Positions 13,441 to 28,003 are shown, numbered from the stretch's first letter. The stretch is 64,000 nucleotides of DNA from Camarhynchus parvulus (GCF_901933205.1 NC_044573.1:62921993-62985992); one strand, 5' to 3'. A program made the numbers and translations. Notes: generated by a model from the sequence alone, not told the origin.

Positions 13441-16400
13441 TTTTAATTTTTAAATGTATATTAACTATAATATCTAAGAATGCACCAGTAAGATAGACTA
13501 AAATGTGGAACAAAATTTGTCTTAAAAGTGGAACAGCTGAAATCCCCAGTGTCCTGTTTCTCTTTAATATTTACATTGCTGTCAAATTGGCTTAGCATTC
13601 CCCTATCTAAGAGCTATCCCGTTCCTTCTGGCACCCTCACCTTCCTTGGGCTCTGCAACAGTGTGACTAATTGTTACAAGAGAGTGCTTGAAATTGCCTA
13701 AAAAATCATGGGGAAATTTTTGGTGGAGAAACACCAAAGCCCTGGAGAGCAATTTGCAGAACTCTAGTTTGCAAAAATTTTAGGAATTTGCTAAGAAAAT
13801 GAATTGGTTTGATTTTTGCCGCTGTGGGGTCTTTTTTATTGCCTACTTGAATTATTACTTTTCTGAAAGACAGGCTTCATCTGTATTTGTATTTTTTCTC
13901 ATCACAATTACTTGCACTCTGGGGTTCTTAACTTACATCACTCCCTATTACAGTCTAAGTTCACTTTGTCTGATACATTATTTGAAGTGTTACTTTTTTA
14001 TACTTTAGAATAAAGAGGGACTTAGTTTAATGGCAGTTTGACACCTTTTCCTCCTAGCAACAAACTAAAATTGATCAAATCTTCATTAAAGCTTTTATCT
14101 GTGAATCAAGTGGTATCCTGTAGGGAATGAAGCTGGAATAAGTTATGCTATATGAAAAATGCTGCATTCATAACTAGATCATTCACACTAAACTTCCAGT
14201 TGGCTCCTTTTATCTGTTTGACTGCTTCACTGAGTTTAAAAGAGATGTCCAGGACATCTCCTGATCTCTGAAACCAGAAAAACTTCAGAGCAAAATCCTT
14301 TAAGTGCTTTGGCATAGTTCTGTTGTGTAGTCAAAACCCAGGTACTATGGATCAGCTACTCAACAGGTACTGCTAAGGCAGCCCTAGTCAAGACTTGAAT
14401 TTCTTGTATGTAAAAGGAGGAGGAGGATTTAAGCTGAAAATTGTATAGAAAAAAACCCAAAACATCAGAATGGGGTTTATTATTTGTTTGTTTAATTAAT
14501 CTGGAAATCATATTATATTAGTGTCAGTCATGGAATTGAAAAGTGAAAAAAAAATATTTTCTCTTTAAAATTATAACACCTGATTGATCCACTGCTTAGA
14601 ATGACATTGACTAAGAGTCATCAAAGGACACATCAAATCGTGTTCAGCAATGTATAATGCCATTAAAAAAGTATTTAGTTATATTTTCTGATGCTGGTTG
14701 TAAATGCAAATATAGCAAATGTTGATAGGCACCTTGAGTGAGGAGGTGATTCTAGCAAGGGTGTAGTATTAACAGCCATATATAAACTCTTTCCCCGAAG
14801 ACTATCCATTGAAATTACAAGGCGTACTATAAATATTCACTCTAGATTTGTACCTACATGCAGCAAATAGCCTTGTTCTAGAAATCCACAGATATTTCTT
14901 TGCATAAAGCATAAAATGTCCTTTGAAACCTATGAAGTGTCATATATTAATAATTTGATGTATTATGAGATTGTTTCTTTACTTCTCTGAATTTGAAACC
15001 TTCCTAATTTTTAGAGACTATGGGTTTTTCACCGTAGGAAATAAAAAGTTTTATATCAACAAGCTGTGAATAAAGTAAGTAAGTTTATTTCTTGACAAAT
15101 CAGTCCTTTTCTACAAGGTCCTGTGATATAGAATATGGTACTTCCATCTACAGCTCTGACAGATGCACTTTCCTGATATTTAAATGAATTATTATTTCTC
15201 TTTCACTGTAGAAATGTGAACATCTACTTGACAGTTTAAACCTTATGGAGTACTTGATTTCAGGCAGCTTTGAAGATGACACTGTATCAGCTGTCAGGGT
15301 TTTCCAGAGGAAAGTATTGTTTTACTTCTACCTCACTTCTTTTTTTCATCTCTCTGAAACAGTAGTACTGGGAGGGATATCGTATTAAGATAATTCTTAC
15401 GGCTAATTCACTGCCTGCTGCAAGAAAGTTTCCTGCAATTGCAAACCCAGTGTGCTGTGTAGATGATGTGTAAATGTCTCTGTCTGCAAGTACAGGAAGC
15501 TTGCTTTCCTCTTTAAGAACATGCCACTTGATCGTGTAAAAGAGGACTGTCTCCTTGAGTAGGTGTGGTGGAAAATTATTTACCTTAAAAAATCCTTCTT
15601 AAAAGCTAGAAAGCACAACAGAAAGCTACTGGAAAATGATGAATGCTAGGGGCACTGAAGGAAAGCATCTGCATTAAATCCAGTCTCTCTGGCTATTGGG
15701 TGCTTTAGCCACATGTGCCATCATATTAATCCTTTCTCCTTTGCAAACTTTTCTATACTTAGGATAATACAGGTCCTTCTTTTCAAGGCAAGACTTAATT
15801 GCAGAGGAAATGTGTATTAAAAAACAAATGTTTGGGATTTGTGGCATTTTCCAAGAGCTGACATACCTAAGTGAGCTACCTTCCATGAGAGTGATAGAAG
15901 GTTTAGCAATAGTTGGGTGTTTATATCACGATTCTGAAATGTATTAGACTTGACTTTAAGTACAAGTGTGCTATTGCCAAATTGTGTACTCAAGGAAAAC
16001 CCAGTAACATATTGATCCTGCAGTAGGACCTGTGTGGTTAAACAAAATCTGCATGTGATCTCAGCAGAAGTTTACACAGGAACAAGACTTCTTTTACCAA
16101 GGATTTTTGCTGTAAGTGTTATATTCCAAGGTCTGTCACATACCAAAGGAGATTCCTTCTCCTGCATGCTTTATCTTCTTTGATTTTCCAGGATGTGCAT
16201 TTTTTAAGTCACAGCATGTCTCTCCTTGTTTTCTTGCCAAGCACCTATCAATACAGAATCTTCATATTAAGCTGAGGTCTCCTGAGACTGGTGAAACATA
16301 AGATAAAGAATATCATGTAAGTGAAGGGTAAATATAATACTCGCAGTCCTAACGTTCCTGGGGTTTTGGGGAGGGATTCTGTGTGTGTCTTTTTAAGTGG

Positions 16401-17415
16401 TTGTTTTGGGATTTTTTTGTTGTTGTTTTTTTGGTTAGTTAATTTTTTTTTTTTTTTTTTTAGTACTTGGGAAGATATAAATTTGGTATTAGAAGCAACA
16501 GGCTAAGCCTGATTTGAACCCAGGATAGAAACAGACTATCTTATAACTTGTGCTGGTTTAATGCAAAATATTTGCAGGTTTCCATGTTATCTTCTTGTAG
16601 AATTTCTTGTCTGAGTTTACTTTCAAGGAAAAAATGCAAATTGTAATAAATCTTACCCTTTTGGTCCCTACCTGATATTATGATGATTCAGTTAAATTTA
16701 AATATACTACAACTCATCAAGTAAAATTTAAATCCAATTAAATACATGTTTCAGTACTTACCTAAATTCTTCCCCTACCAAAAAGCCCCTAACAAACCAA
16801 AACACAAAAAAACCCCCAAACCCAAAAACTACACCTTCTTTAAAGACTTCTTATGTTAAAATCTTAATAATTGCATTCTCTGATATAAAATAAAATAGTT
16901 CTATTCTTAAACCTTAGGGCAGCATCTACAATAATTCATTTTTTTATCTCTTACTACACATTTTTACATCTGCAGATGAATTAAAAGCCTGAAAGCATGT
17001 TTATAAAAATTCATGAAACAAGTTTGTATGTTAAATCCATAGAAGTAAGCTTCACTTGGAGTTAGTAACATTTCTGAGTTTTTTGATGGGACATAAATTC
17101 TCCCTTATTGACATGTTCTGATTCACATCAGTTCAGTTCTAGAGACAGCAAGGACATCAAGCAGTCAATCTGATTTAGCAATTGCAAATCAAAATAAAAA
17201 AGAAAGAACGTGAACATGAGGAGTAGTGCATGTTCCAAAATTTTCAACAACACTATGATTATTGAATTTAGTGCTTGAACATGTCTTAAGTGCATCACTG
17301 TTGCTCTTTTGACAGGTATTACTTCCTATAAAAATTAATCTCATCAATGTACACTATAAACAATACAACTATAACATTGAGATGAAAGAATAAATTAGTT
17401 TTTCCTTGTACATTC
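13441..17415. other. Non-coding DNA with a T-run
   Basis: No gene or known repeat recognised. It contains a perfect 9-bp-arm inverted repeat at 14242-14260 and a run of 19 T at 16443-16461. Short open frames (up to 70 codons) show no recognisable protein. Confidence 0.55.
14242..14260. repeat. Perfect 9-bp inverted repeat with 1-bp spacer
   Basis: gagatgtcc and ggacatctc (reverse complements) flank a single A. No known element is associated. Confidence 0.8.
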
Positions 17416-18062
17416 TGTAGTGTATGGTAGAGATAATTCATGCTATTTATGTATAAAATATTGTAAAATCCAAGCTATGTCTTTGACCACCCCGGCTGGG
17501 AGCAGAGCTTTATTTTTATTCAATTAGTTCCGGGACAACGTTAAGATAATATCAAGCCTGTCAGCGTATGAATGGGACCTTCCTGGGCCATGATCACTGA
17601 CTTCCCTGGAATGTCCGGGCCACTCAAGAGTGATCTGCTCATCGGAGATTGCATCTACTACCGGGCCACCCTTTACATGTGAATACCGACTTCTCCAACT
17701 TCTCCAACTTCTCCAGAGCGCTCTGACATCATCTAGGCACCTGCAACCGGACTTTTGTCTAGCCCTGCACATGTATGGCCCCGACTCTGCAAGTGAAGGG
17801 ACACAAAGGAACATTCGGTCATTTCTGCCCCAGGCAGAATAAACTCTATATAAGGTCACTGCGAGAAGCAGTCGGGGTGAACCAAGGGAGGGACTCCGAC
17901 ATTTTGCAGGTGAGACCCAGGTTCACCCAGTGCCGAAACCTGGGCTCAACGCTGACCCTTGGCTGTGGTGGTTGTTTTTCAAAATTCTATTTTGCTGACG
18001 ATCTAATAAATCATTGCTAAATTTTCTTATAAATTTGGCTTCCAATTTGATCATTTGCAACA
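17416..18062 (+). mobile_element. Solo LTR of a second endogenous retrovirus group
   Basis: This 647-bp element starts TGTAGTGTAT and ends TTTGCAACA, flanked by the 4-bp direct repeat attc (17412-17415 and 18063-18066). It is clearly more GC-rich than its flanks. It has a TATA box (TATATAAG, 17847-17854) and an AATAAA 152 bp downstream (18005-18010), which is the order expected of U3-R-U5. A 9-bp unit (cttctccaa) is repeated three times at 17690-17716 inside U3. The 4-bp duplication would suit an ERV1-type (gamma) element, but four bases are weak evidence. The class is therefore uncertain. The borders are inferred from the terminal TG/CA and the short duplication. Confidence 0.65.
17847..17854 (+). 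promoter_or_regulatory. TATA box of solo LTR
   Basis: TATATAAG lies in the middle of the LTR at 17416-18062, upstream of its AATAAA. It could still start transcription into the + strand flank. Confidence 0.5.
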
Positions 18063-18066
18063 ATTC

Positions 18067-19019
18067 CAAGAGACATGTACACTCATTCAGTTTAGGATTT
18101 TGACTCCCCAGTTACACCTGTATCTACAAAACCTTTGACATTAAGATCGTATGGGTATTACATTTACTAACTGTTATCTATTTACTAGGTTAATTTTTCC
18201 ATCCCACATTCCCTTTTATACACCTCTGCACTAGAAAAAGGTTTCTTCATGTGTTTTTGGCTATTGTTTTCCCTTTTCTTCTTCATTCTACTGATGATAA
18301 CAGAACACAGGCCTGAAGAATTTGGGTATATCACAGGTATGTCAACTAAGCATGGGAGACAGGGTATTAAAAATACCTGTCACACAGACTTGTGTTCTTC
18401 AGTAAGTTTTAGCTGCACTCCTTGCCTTAAGTGAAAAAGTAGAGCTTGCCTCAATGAAGTGTCAAAAGGAGCTTGACAAAAAATAGAATGTGTCAGCAAG
18501 TAGAAGCAACTTGGCAGGAAACCATATGAAAACTAAAATATGGTTATCTTTTTCAATTGGTCTCCCTCTCAAAACAGTGGGATATAAAAAGATAGAAAAG
18601 TATTCATCAGTCTGAAAGATATATTAAAAATCTAATATAACAGAAACTAAAATTATTTTTATTCTAAAGATTTTGTTACTTAATAAACAAAAATCTAATT
18701 TGACTTTATCAGATGAAGAAAATGATACAGTAGAGCTTGAGATTTAAATTTTAGGAAAAGGTTAAGGACTTAAAAAGTTCATAGAAAAATAGCTGAGCTG
18801 TCAGTTAAAATTACTACTGTGGCCTTTCACTATAGAAGTCATCTATAGATATGAAGAATATGTCCTTATGATTTGAGTGCTTTCACTGAAATCTGATGTA
18901 TTCTGAAAAAATGAACTGGATGCTGAATTCCTTGTTTGAAAACTGTCTGAACAATAGAAGTTTCATCTGGATGTGCAATTTTACTAAAATGTCCTCATAT
19001 AACAAGGTTAAAAAAATTA
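18067..19019. other. Non-coding DNA, nothing recognised
   Basis: AT-rich sequence without recognisable repeats or open frames above about 60 codons. Confidence 0.5.
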
Positions 19020-19190
19020 GAGTTCCACAGAATAGTTCATGCTGGGGAGCACCTCAAAAGATCATCCTCCCCAAGCACCAGTCCAGTAAAGGACTAAATT
19101 CAATGCTAGGCAGGGGACCTTATCAAAATAAATTGTGCATATCTCCAACCAGGGAGACTGCAAAACCTCTTTGGATTACTGGTTGAATTA
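19020..19190 (-). mobile_element. Short CR1 LINE 3' fragment
   Basis: In reverse orientation the sequence follows the CR1 3' block: cacagaatagttcatgctgg at the terminal side, a gatcatc segment, a region resembling the accttatcaaa..ttgtgc block, and finally gagactgcaaaacctctttg. It is diverged and about 170 bp long, as expected of a 5'-truncated CR1. Confidence 0.65.
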
Positions 19191-22100
19191 TATTTCTCAA
19201 TAATAAGTATTGCAAGACAACTTCTCAGGGGGTAGGTTATAAAGATTTTAAACTGCCTCTGAATTTATTTTGTCCACTCAAATTCTGCGCATGGTATTTA
19301 AAGCAATATTGTTCAGCTGCCTGGAAAAAAATATAAGGAAAGCAAAAAGATTATTTAAAAAAAAAAGGTAGCAGCTTTTAAAAAATCTGCTCAATTTTTT
19401 ATAGCAGTGTAGTTTAAGAACTACAGGATAATCAAATCTAATTGCATATCAGGATTAAGAAACTTGTGATATATGGCTCCTTCATTGAAGAGGAATAGAC
19501 TGGCACAGTTTTCTCAGCAGAGAAAATGAAATTATGGTCAGTGGTCTGTCAAGAAATAGCATTACATTAGGAGAATGAGAAATGATTGTAAATACAGAAA
19601 TCTAATAACCAGAGAAAGAAATTATCAGCCATTGGAACAAGATTGGCTCCTTGCCAAATTTTACATAACTTCAAACAAATTATTATATGAAGGTTGGATT
19701 TACATACAAGATACAGTCAAGATTTTTTTACTTTTATTTTACCCTTACTGATTTCCCTCCCATAAGTGGTTCCAGTAACATCTAGAGATAACCTGGTGGA
19801 TGAATGCACTCTTCTAGCGTAAGCAATTTTACTAGAAAACTGGTTATTGGTGTACTAGCAGTAAGGGTAAAATTTTCATTGTGTGCTAGCATTACTAGTG
19901 AAGTATTTGTTGTATATCACCTGTGGATAGTCTGAAGGCTGAGTCTAGCATGACTTATTTTGAACAGGAACTGTAGAAGATCTATGATGCAAATGACTTT
20001 TACTTTATTCTGTTCAGTTAAGAAACTGAAGTTCCATCTTCACTCTGAGACCAAATTCCCTTCTGATATGCAGAGCAGTCTTCCACGGGGAAACAAATTT
20101 TGCCTCCAAACCAGAGAAAATTTTGTTAAGACTCCGAAAAAGGATACAACCACAACACATAAAAGTTGTATTTTAAAGTTAGGAGCTTCAGAGCTTTGCA
20201 AGGCACAGAATGTGCATATATAATTTAAGTCATTAATCTGTGCCTCCCTTTAAATATAATGTCCTGAGTTACTGTTTTTATATTTGGTTCTGTGCACATT
20301 ACTTATTTCTATATGTTTCATAAATCATCTCCTAACATGGAAGAGAAAGAAAGAATTCTGAGTAGGTGGAGTAGATATGAAACATCCATACATATGGTGA
20401 TGCTCTTGACTGGATAGGAGGTAACCTTAATAGCATCACATTATGTCACTACCAATCATACAGACAGGCATTTTGAGGGGAGAATTAAAATAAGAAACAA
20501 CAACTTTGAAGTAGGTTGAAGACAATTTGAACCAGAAATTTCTATCAGAGAGCAACTGCAAATAAATTTGATGAAGTGTGTCAAAAATACCATAAACTCC
20601 AGCAGTTCATAAAAGTAGCAGAGATACCTTAGCTTTTTAGTCATGAACACCAGATCAATAATGGTCAGAAGTTATGATGCTGGTTTCAGTCTCTGTCAGA
20701 GAGATACAGTGTTAAATTCAGTGTTCAAAGCCAATGTGGCGCAAAAGCTTGGTACTTCACTGTAATGCTGGTTTATGGAAGTTTTAGTTCAGATATTTGG
20801 AAACAACTAATAATAGAAGCACGAATTCCAAGACAAGATTTAAATGCAATAATATAGTCAGGCAAAGTAAACTTGCACAGATTTGTCCTTCACTGCATTA
20901 CACTTGTCTTCTGAATTTTTTTCTTTTTTTATCATGGTTCACATGTATACTTATACCAAAAGGAAACACATTTTTTATCTTAACTAGAATTTGAGAATAA
21001 AATTCTGCCCAGAAAAGGCAGTACCATGGCTGCAATACAGATGCAGTACTGATTCATCAGTAAGCCTAGAAAACAATATTAATTAACCATTTTTAAAATT
21101 ATTTTATTAGTAGTATTTTATAATTATATTTGAATATGACAATTATTAATAGGATTGTATGTTTGATTAACTTTCTAAGAAAACTACCCCTCACTACCCA
21201 TCACTGACTTTTGATGACTTACAAGACACAGCTCCATTATCTAAAATTCCTGTGTCTCATTAAATGGTAATAGCAGAGCATAAGTGGACACATAAGAGAC
21301 AATATTGCTCTTCCTCTTTTAGGTATGGAATTGAACCATTTGTTTTCAGTCCAGGTTTAACGATCCAAATAGATTGATTTTCTATAGCTTTAGAATTACT
21401 TATAGCAACATTTTCCTCAAGTCAATAAGCTTTCAATCAAACCCAAGATAATTTTCTTTCCTCATTACATTATTATTTCTTCATAAAACCAGTTCTGATT
21501 TGTGTTTTCAGCTTCAGTAGTAGTTTGTCAGAGAATAAGAGAGCCTTGGCCTTCTAAGATAGTCAGCTGTAAATATGTCATGAAATATTTTTTTCACTGA
21601 AAATAATAAGATCAGATAATAGTATAAGTGGCCAGCTGTTATTTATTTCAGGAAAATACATGGCACAGCATAATTGCACACTACCCTCTATTTCCAGTCA
21701 CATCTCATATCAAATATTTGGTAACACTTCATATCTTGAAAAACATCAAAGTAAATAATTTGAAGATCTTCATATTACAGGGAAATACAGTTTTCTCTCA
21801 AAAAAACAAAACTTCTGCAACTATGAGGAAACTGATCAAGAATTAATGAGCAGTTCACAGTACACTTCTGGCAGCCTCATTTATTCAACAAACATTCAGG
21901 AGTAAATAAATACTGCTAATATATGTTTTCAACCTCCTATTTGGAAGATTGAAGTACTTGCATTTAGATATACTCTGCAAATATTTTCAAAAGATTCTTT
22001 AACACAGTTCTGCTGTGGACTCTAGAAAAGACTTATTCAAGCAGAATATTCATAAGTCTTTTATTGACCTCTTCAAAGAACATAATTTTCACATCATCTG

Positions 22101-22345
22101 ACACAACTTGGTTGTGTGATATGGCAATGGCAGGGCAGATCTGTACCTCCTCTCTTCCATTATTTCTTAATCCTTATTGCTTTTATGTCCAGCCCTTATG
22201 TATTTTTTAGTGAGAGTTCTGTAGTTTGTGATCATGCAACATGCAACCTGCAGTAAATGCAGTTCATTCAACAAACTAGTGTCAAAGGATTTCTTGAATC
22301 AGATAGGATTTTTTTAGCATGACTCTGAATTGTTGAATCTTAAGT

Positions 22346-22374
22346 TTTATTTATTTATTTATTTATTTATTTAT
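22346..22374. repeat. (TTTA)n microsatellite
   Basis: About seven uninterrupted tetranucleotide units. The 72-codon open frame across it (22330-22548) encodes a repetitive FYLFIYLFIYL segment and is not a gene. Confidence 0.9.
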
Positions 22375-24441
22375 CTGGGCCAAAAAGATGGATTTGGCAC
22401 TGCAACAATGATCACAGCTCAGCCATGGTCTAGTTTCCCTGTGGTAGCTGATGGAGACCTCGAGCTTCTTCTCTTTATTATGGCTGAACAAATTAGTATA
22501 ATGACTAGTAGTGTCAATTCACTGAAATACAAAATTATAATCAAGTGAACTACAGATCAAAGTTTTCAAGAAAATATGGGGAAAAAATCTTATGTGGGGA
22601 GATATTGCAACCTCAGGCTGGTCTAGGATGAAGAAACGAGTATATATGTTAGCTGAAAGCTCCTGATCACTGAACTGGTTTAAAAGTTCAAGTAATTCTC
22701 TACTTAATTAACATTTAACAACACATTTTAGCATAATGATGGACTTGTAAAGTACCTTCTAGTCAAAAGGAGTATTAGATAAGAGCAGAGAAAATAAACA
22801 ACCCACTAGAAAACCTTCAAATGTCCTTTTCACCACTTGTGTGTGTTTTGTGCTTGGTACACTCTGGCTAAGAATTAAGCTGGATGTCCACAATGAATGT
22901 GAGAAATTATGGACTCACTGTTCACAGCATATCACCAGTGTGGAAATTTTCCTTCTGCATTACAGGCAGGAAAAACACTGGTCATTTCTCACACAGCATC
23001 ACGAGCCATTACAATGTGCGCTATAACTGTGTTTTAACCCCCCTAGATTTTTAAGGGACATATTATTTAGTATCATCTCCCTGAGCTAAACCATGCTTTG
23101 TATTATTTTTGTGCTATATTATAAAACAAGGAGGAGGGTTTTTTGTTTGCTTTAATATTATCACTCTGTAATGTGATGAGGTATCCCAGATAGAAATAGA
23201 CCTTGGGTGTCTGAGTAACTCAGTATGGCAAAGCAGCATTGAACAAATTCAGGAATGCCCCATGTCTTATTCTGAAGAGCCATGAGTGAGCTACGTGTCA
23301 CCATAAATTCCCAAATAATTCAAAGCAAGAAAATCACTAAATTATATTCAATTATAATTTAATTTTTTCAAGAGTTTATTATTGTTACCATTTTAAGGAG
23401 ATTATTTCAAGATTAAAAAGGTCACCCTACCCCCTTTTCTGGAAGACAATATTTTCCCCATTTCCCTAATGAGTTCTTAATGACTTAAGACTCAAATTTT
23501 TTTGTGCATGTGTGCTTCATTCTGCCTGTATGTTCTCCTTAATTTTTAACCTGTTACCTAATTTCAGTTTTAGTTAATCAAGAAATATAATTACAAATAA
23601 TAAATAATTATAATAATTTGGTTTTATTTATTAATATCAATATACCATAATTCATTAAAAAGTTGAATTTTATCTGTATTAGAATAATTAATAATTATAA
23701 AATTAATAATTCATTTTAAAGATTCATGGAAACTTGTGGGCAGGAAGATGGCTCTATAAACATCCTTGCTGAGGAAAGAGCTGATAAATGAGTTCAAACC
23801 TTTTTAAACTACACGGGATCTCCCTAGGAGATGAAGACCTTTCAAATTGAAAAAAAATAAGTAATGAAACATGATGAAGGGGAGGTACTGAAAATACAAT
23901 ACAGAGAACTGAGTGACTATATTAAGTAGAACTAATGAAAAAGTGTCTGGAGACAAAAGTCAGTCAGCTGGACAAAATAATTAGTTCATATGGAAATAGA
24001 GTGCCTATACAGAATTCCCTTGGCTTTTCAAGAAGTCTAAAGACATAGCACAGCTTCAAATAAATCCTCTTTGCCTTCTCACTCTGTGGAGAGCAGAAGA
24101 GAGAATGGAGAATTGGGGAGTTCCTCAAATCTATTATTGAAGCAGCTGTTCCTTAATAGCTTGGGGTAAGAGAATTCACCCATCTTGCCACAGAAGTGCT
24201 GCTGAGGCAAGATGGTTTTTAAGAAAAGAAAGCTGTTGCAGATTTCTTACTGCTAAAATATTTGGATTATCCATGCTGGTTTCAAAAGCCCTGTGACACT
24301 TTCAGAAAAGACATGGGTCACTGTGTCAATCTGCATCTTCAAAAAAGTACTTCTCCCCAAATGCACATTGTTGCTTTAGACAGCAGGAGACAGCAGGATC
24401 TTTGGGATTAAATTCAAAGCATAATGCTTTGCACTGGAGGC

Positions 24442-24469
<28 letters not shown>
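24442..24469. repeat. Poly(A) run of 28
   Basis: Uninterrupted A tract. No recognisable retroelement body lies to its left and no clear target duplication flanks it, so it is listed as a homopolymer only. Confidence 0.9.
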
Positions 24470-24472
<3 letters not shown>

Positions 24473-27400
24473 TGCAAAATCTGGGTGTACCAAAAGGCTT
24501 TTAATGTTTGTAATTTTCTTTTCATGCTGGGAGGAAACCAGTAGAGACAGCACTTTTAAAATACATGAGACAGCTGTTGTTTCAGCCTGCAGACAGGCTG
24601 TACTAGCTCAAGGCATTCCAAATAATATTTTTTGCAATGTCTTTAAAGATACTCAGACAGAGACACATTACAAAGCACCATGGCATCAACCACAGGCAGT
24701 CTCTTATCCAGACTCTTAGAAAAGCAGTAACAAGGGAAGCTGATTGCTGAGCTGCATTTAGGGAGTTGCACCCAGTTGTGCTGGAGATGCCTTCCTGCAC
24801 TGTATGTGTCTCATAGCTTTTGTATACATCAAATCTCATGCATTTTTTTAAAAGATAAAACATATGAATGAATCTGAATGTTTCAAAAGCCTTAGTACAA
24901 ATGTAAATAACTTGTTAAATACCTTTAGCTGGTATCCAGAATAATTTGCTTTGGAAATAGATTTTTATTCAACTGTGCAGTTAAGTGGAGGATAAAGTTC
25001 TAAATTGTTCTAGGACAGCTGTTTCCATTTGTAAATGGATAATCATGCAATTTTGTGTACACTAACAGGTGGAACCATTAAATGCCTCCATTCTCCCTTC
25101 CAGTGCCTTCACTGCTCCCCGTGAATGTAGCCACTAAAATCTGTACAAAACTTTCCTAATGAAATCTCAGGGAAACTGCTGGTCCATTTGGGATTTCAAC
25201 ACTAATTAAATGAGGAAGTTCTCAGTCATGATTGGACCCAGCTTCTTTGCACAAACTGTTATAGAAGCTGAAGATAAGAGTAAAAATACTTCCAAGCAAA
25301 AGTGGGAAAAGCTCTAGGAGGGGATGAGATTAGCCATTAGCGATAGCTTTGCCAACATTTTATATTATTATTTACAAATTATATTATTTATTTTTATCTT
25401 ATCAGTGATTTCATTATGCCAAGGTGATGGTAGTGGAATGGACCTGAATCTTTTCTGGGCAGTCCTTGCAAAACCAAGTACCTCCATTCCATTTTGGTTT
25501 CAGGTTTAGTTTTCCTCTGGGGTCCAAAACCAATGAAATTAATTGACTATCAGGGCATGTTGAAGGCAGTACAGGCGCAGATCAACTTCTGGAGAGTCCA
25601 GCTGTTTACTTATAAATGTATGCTTCACATAAAAACAGCTGAACCAGTCAACTTTCATTGACTAAGAATATCATGCCTCAATGCTGTTTTCCAACAGCTT
25701 TGGAAAACCAACTGCATTTTCAGTGGGAACACTTTATTATTGTGACAGTGAATTCTTATTAAAATATGCAATCAAACTGAAGTACACAGAATACACACAG
25801 AGTGTTAAAACTCACCTGATGTATTCAGTCAGCTAATACAAAAAGTAAGAGATAGCTCAGGTGGTTTTAAAAGTGTCTTCATATTCACCATGGCACTCCT
25901 TTGTGTCTTGGGACAAAACATAATAAGCTCCATGGATTGCCCAGTTTTTTACCAGTAAGGAAAACATGGTCAGAAATTTGCCTATTTACTCACAATAGAA
26001 AAAGCCTCTCCAAACGCCAGGGCAGATGTGAAAATGCAACCATATTTAATCAGGTACATCCACTGAACTCATGTTTTCCTCGCAAGGGAATTAATTTTAG
26101 AAAGATGAGAATGACTTGCATGCTAGCACAATGCTGACTCAGTTGGAAGTTGATAAATTCATGAATAAAGGCACCAAGTTTCATCTGCTGAGGTTTGTGG
26201 AAGGTTTTGCTGCTCACAATTTATTTTCTAGGTAGTTATTAAAGTGTGTATACATCCCAGTGTTCAAGACAAATGATGATTTTCCTTTCATTTTTACTAT
26301 TTACTATTTGTTTGATGGTTTTAAAATGCTGAAATGCAATGATAGATCAAACCCAAAATTGAGGCATCTATCTGCATAACCTGGGGGGAGCCTTTTGCTT
26401 ATTAATTCCTACATTATCATTCTCTGTGGCTGCCACAATGTCAGCTTGACAATTAAACTCTTTAATACAATTAATAAATTATCTAAAAGGCTTCATCTGC
26501 TGGTATGGCGCTTATTTATGGCAACTTTTCAAAACTGAGTCTGTAAAAATCAAAGATCTGAAATTATATTTATTGAATCTTCCTTGTGATTTTGTATAAT
26601 AGTAAACCAGTAATTTTTAAAGAAATCATAACACATAAGAGCTCCTAAGGCCTTGATAAATGAAGCTGGTTAGAACAAAGTAATGAAGAATTAATAATTA
26701 AAGATATCAATGAGGAAAACACAAGGAAAGCAGGACTTAAAATAATGGAAACTATGAGTAATTGAGTCCCAAAACCAAGTAACAGATGTAGAACTTGGAA
26801 AAATTTAAAAAAAAATAGAATCAGAGAATCATATATACCATTACCATCAGCCTGGTAAGTAGGTGAAAATAATTTCTATGAGCTCATAGAATGGAACATA
26901 GTATGGGAACCACTGCCATAAAATAAATTATTACAAGAAGTGTCAGCAGGAGTAAGACTAGAAAAACTATACATGTATATATGTACCCTCAAAAAAGGAG
27001 ATATGTGTGTATACATGTGTGTTATATCTATTTCTAGATGTACTTTTGTCTCTGTGTCCTCCAAGTGTCTGATTTTTTTCATTTTGTTGGATAAGCTTGC
27101 TCATTTATTTTAGAAATCACCAGGCAATTACAATAGACTTACAGGTTAAAGCAGTTAAAGAAAGAATTACTGAATCTGAATGAGCTAAGCACTTATCTAA
27201 CCTATATAATCAGGCACTCATAATTGCTAATCCTGTCTGTGTCTTGTTTTGTATTCTTGCTGGTTCAAGGAAGTCTCTTTGCACCTCTGCCTCCCACTAA
27301 TGTCAGTGAAAGATCTCATTTAAATTAAAAGTGTGTCAGTAGCTGAGTCAGCAGGTGGTCAGAAAATAAAGAAAATTATGTAAGTCATAAAAATGAAAGC

Positions 27401-28003
27401 TAAGAAGAATGAAGGGGAGAGATAGGGTAGATTGTAGCAGTTCTTCAGTAAACTTCAAATTCACATTTGTTTAATATTTAAATTTGCGTTGAATTAACTT
27501 TTTTTCTTTCATAAACCTGAAACATTTAAAACATAGAACCTAAGTGAAGAACAAATACCAATCTATTTAATGTCAATGAGCTTGAACTCCCTATGCCTAA
27601 TTCTTAAAGCAATATTGTTAGGAATAAAGTAAGGTGATGAAGTAGCATAATAGAGGAATAAAAGGCTGGATTCAGGGAATCTCTATGATATTCAGCAATT
27701 ATGCTTTTAGCCACAGAGCCCAGCAGAAGAAGCTGGGTATTAAAAAAGAAATAGTACTATTTTCAAATTATGGATGCAGTAATACAATGATAAATTTTAC
27801 ATCATAATACAGTGATAAAGTTTACCAGTTATTCTGACTACATCCCAGCTGGAAGACATTTCCTTCATCACAGCATGGCACATAAAAACTCATTTAAGTG
27901 TCTATGCATAATTTGCCATCTGAAAGTTTCAACCAGCTGCTCATAGATACACTTATATTCTCTTACTTCAGTAATGCAAATAGAATTTCTTCAGCTTTTT
28001 TGG

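Noticed and set aside
17524..17859. 111-codon minus-strand frame
   Set aside because: Antisense to the LTR at 17416-18062, with no recognisable protein.
24442..24469. Poly(A) run as the tail of a processed pseudogene or SINE
   Set aside because: No recognisable body upstream and no matching flanking duplication.
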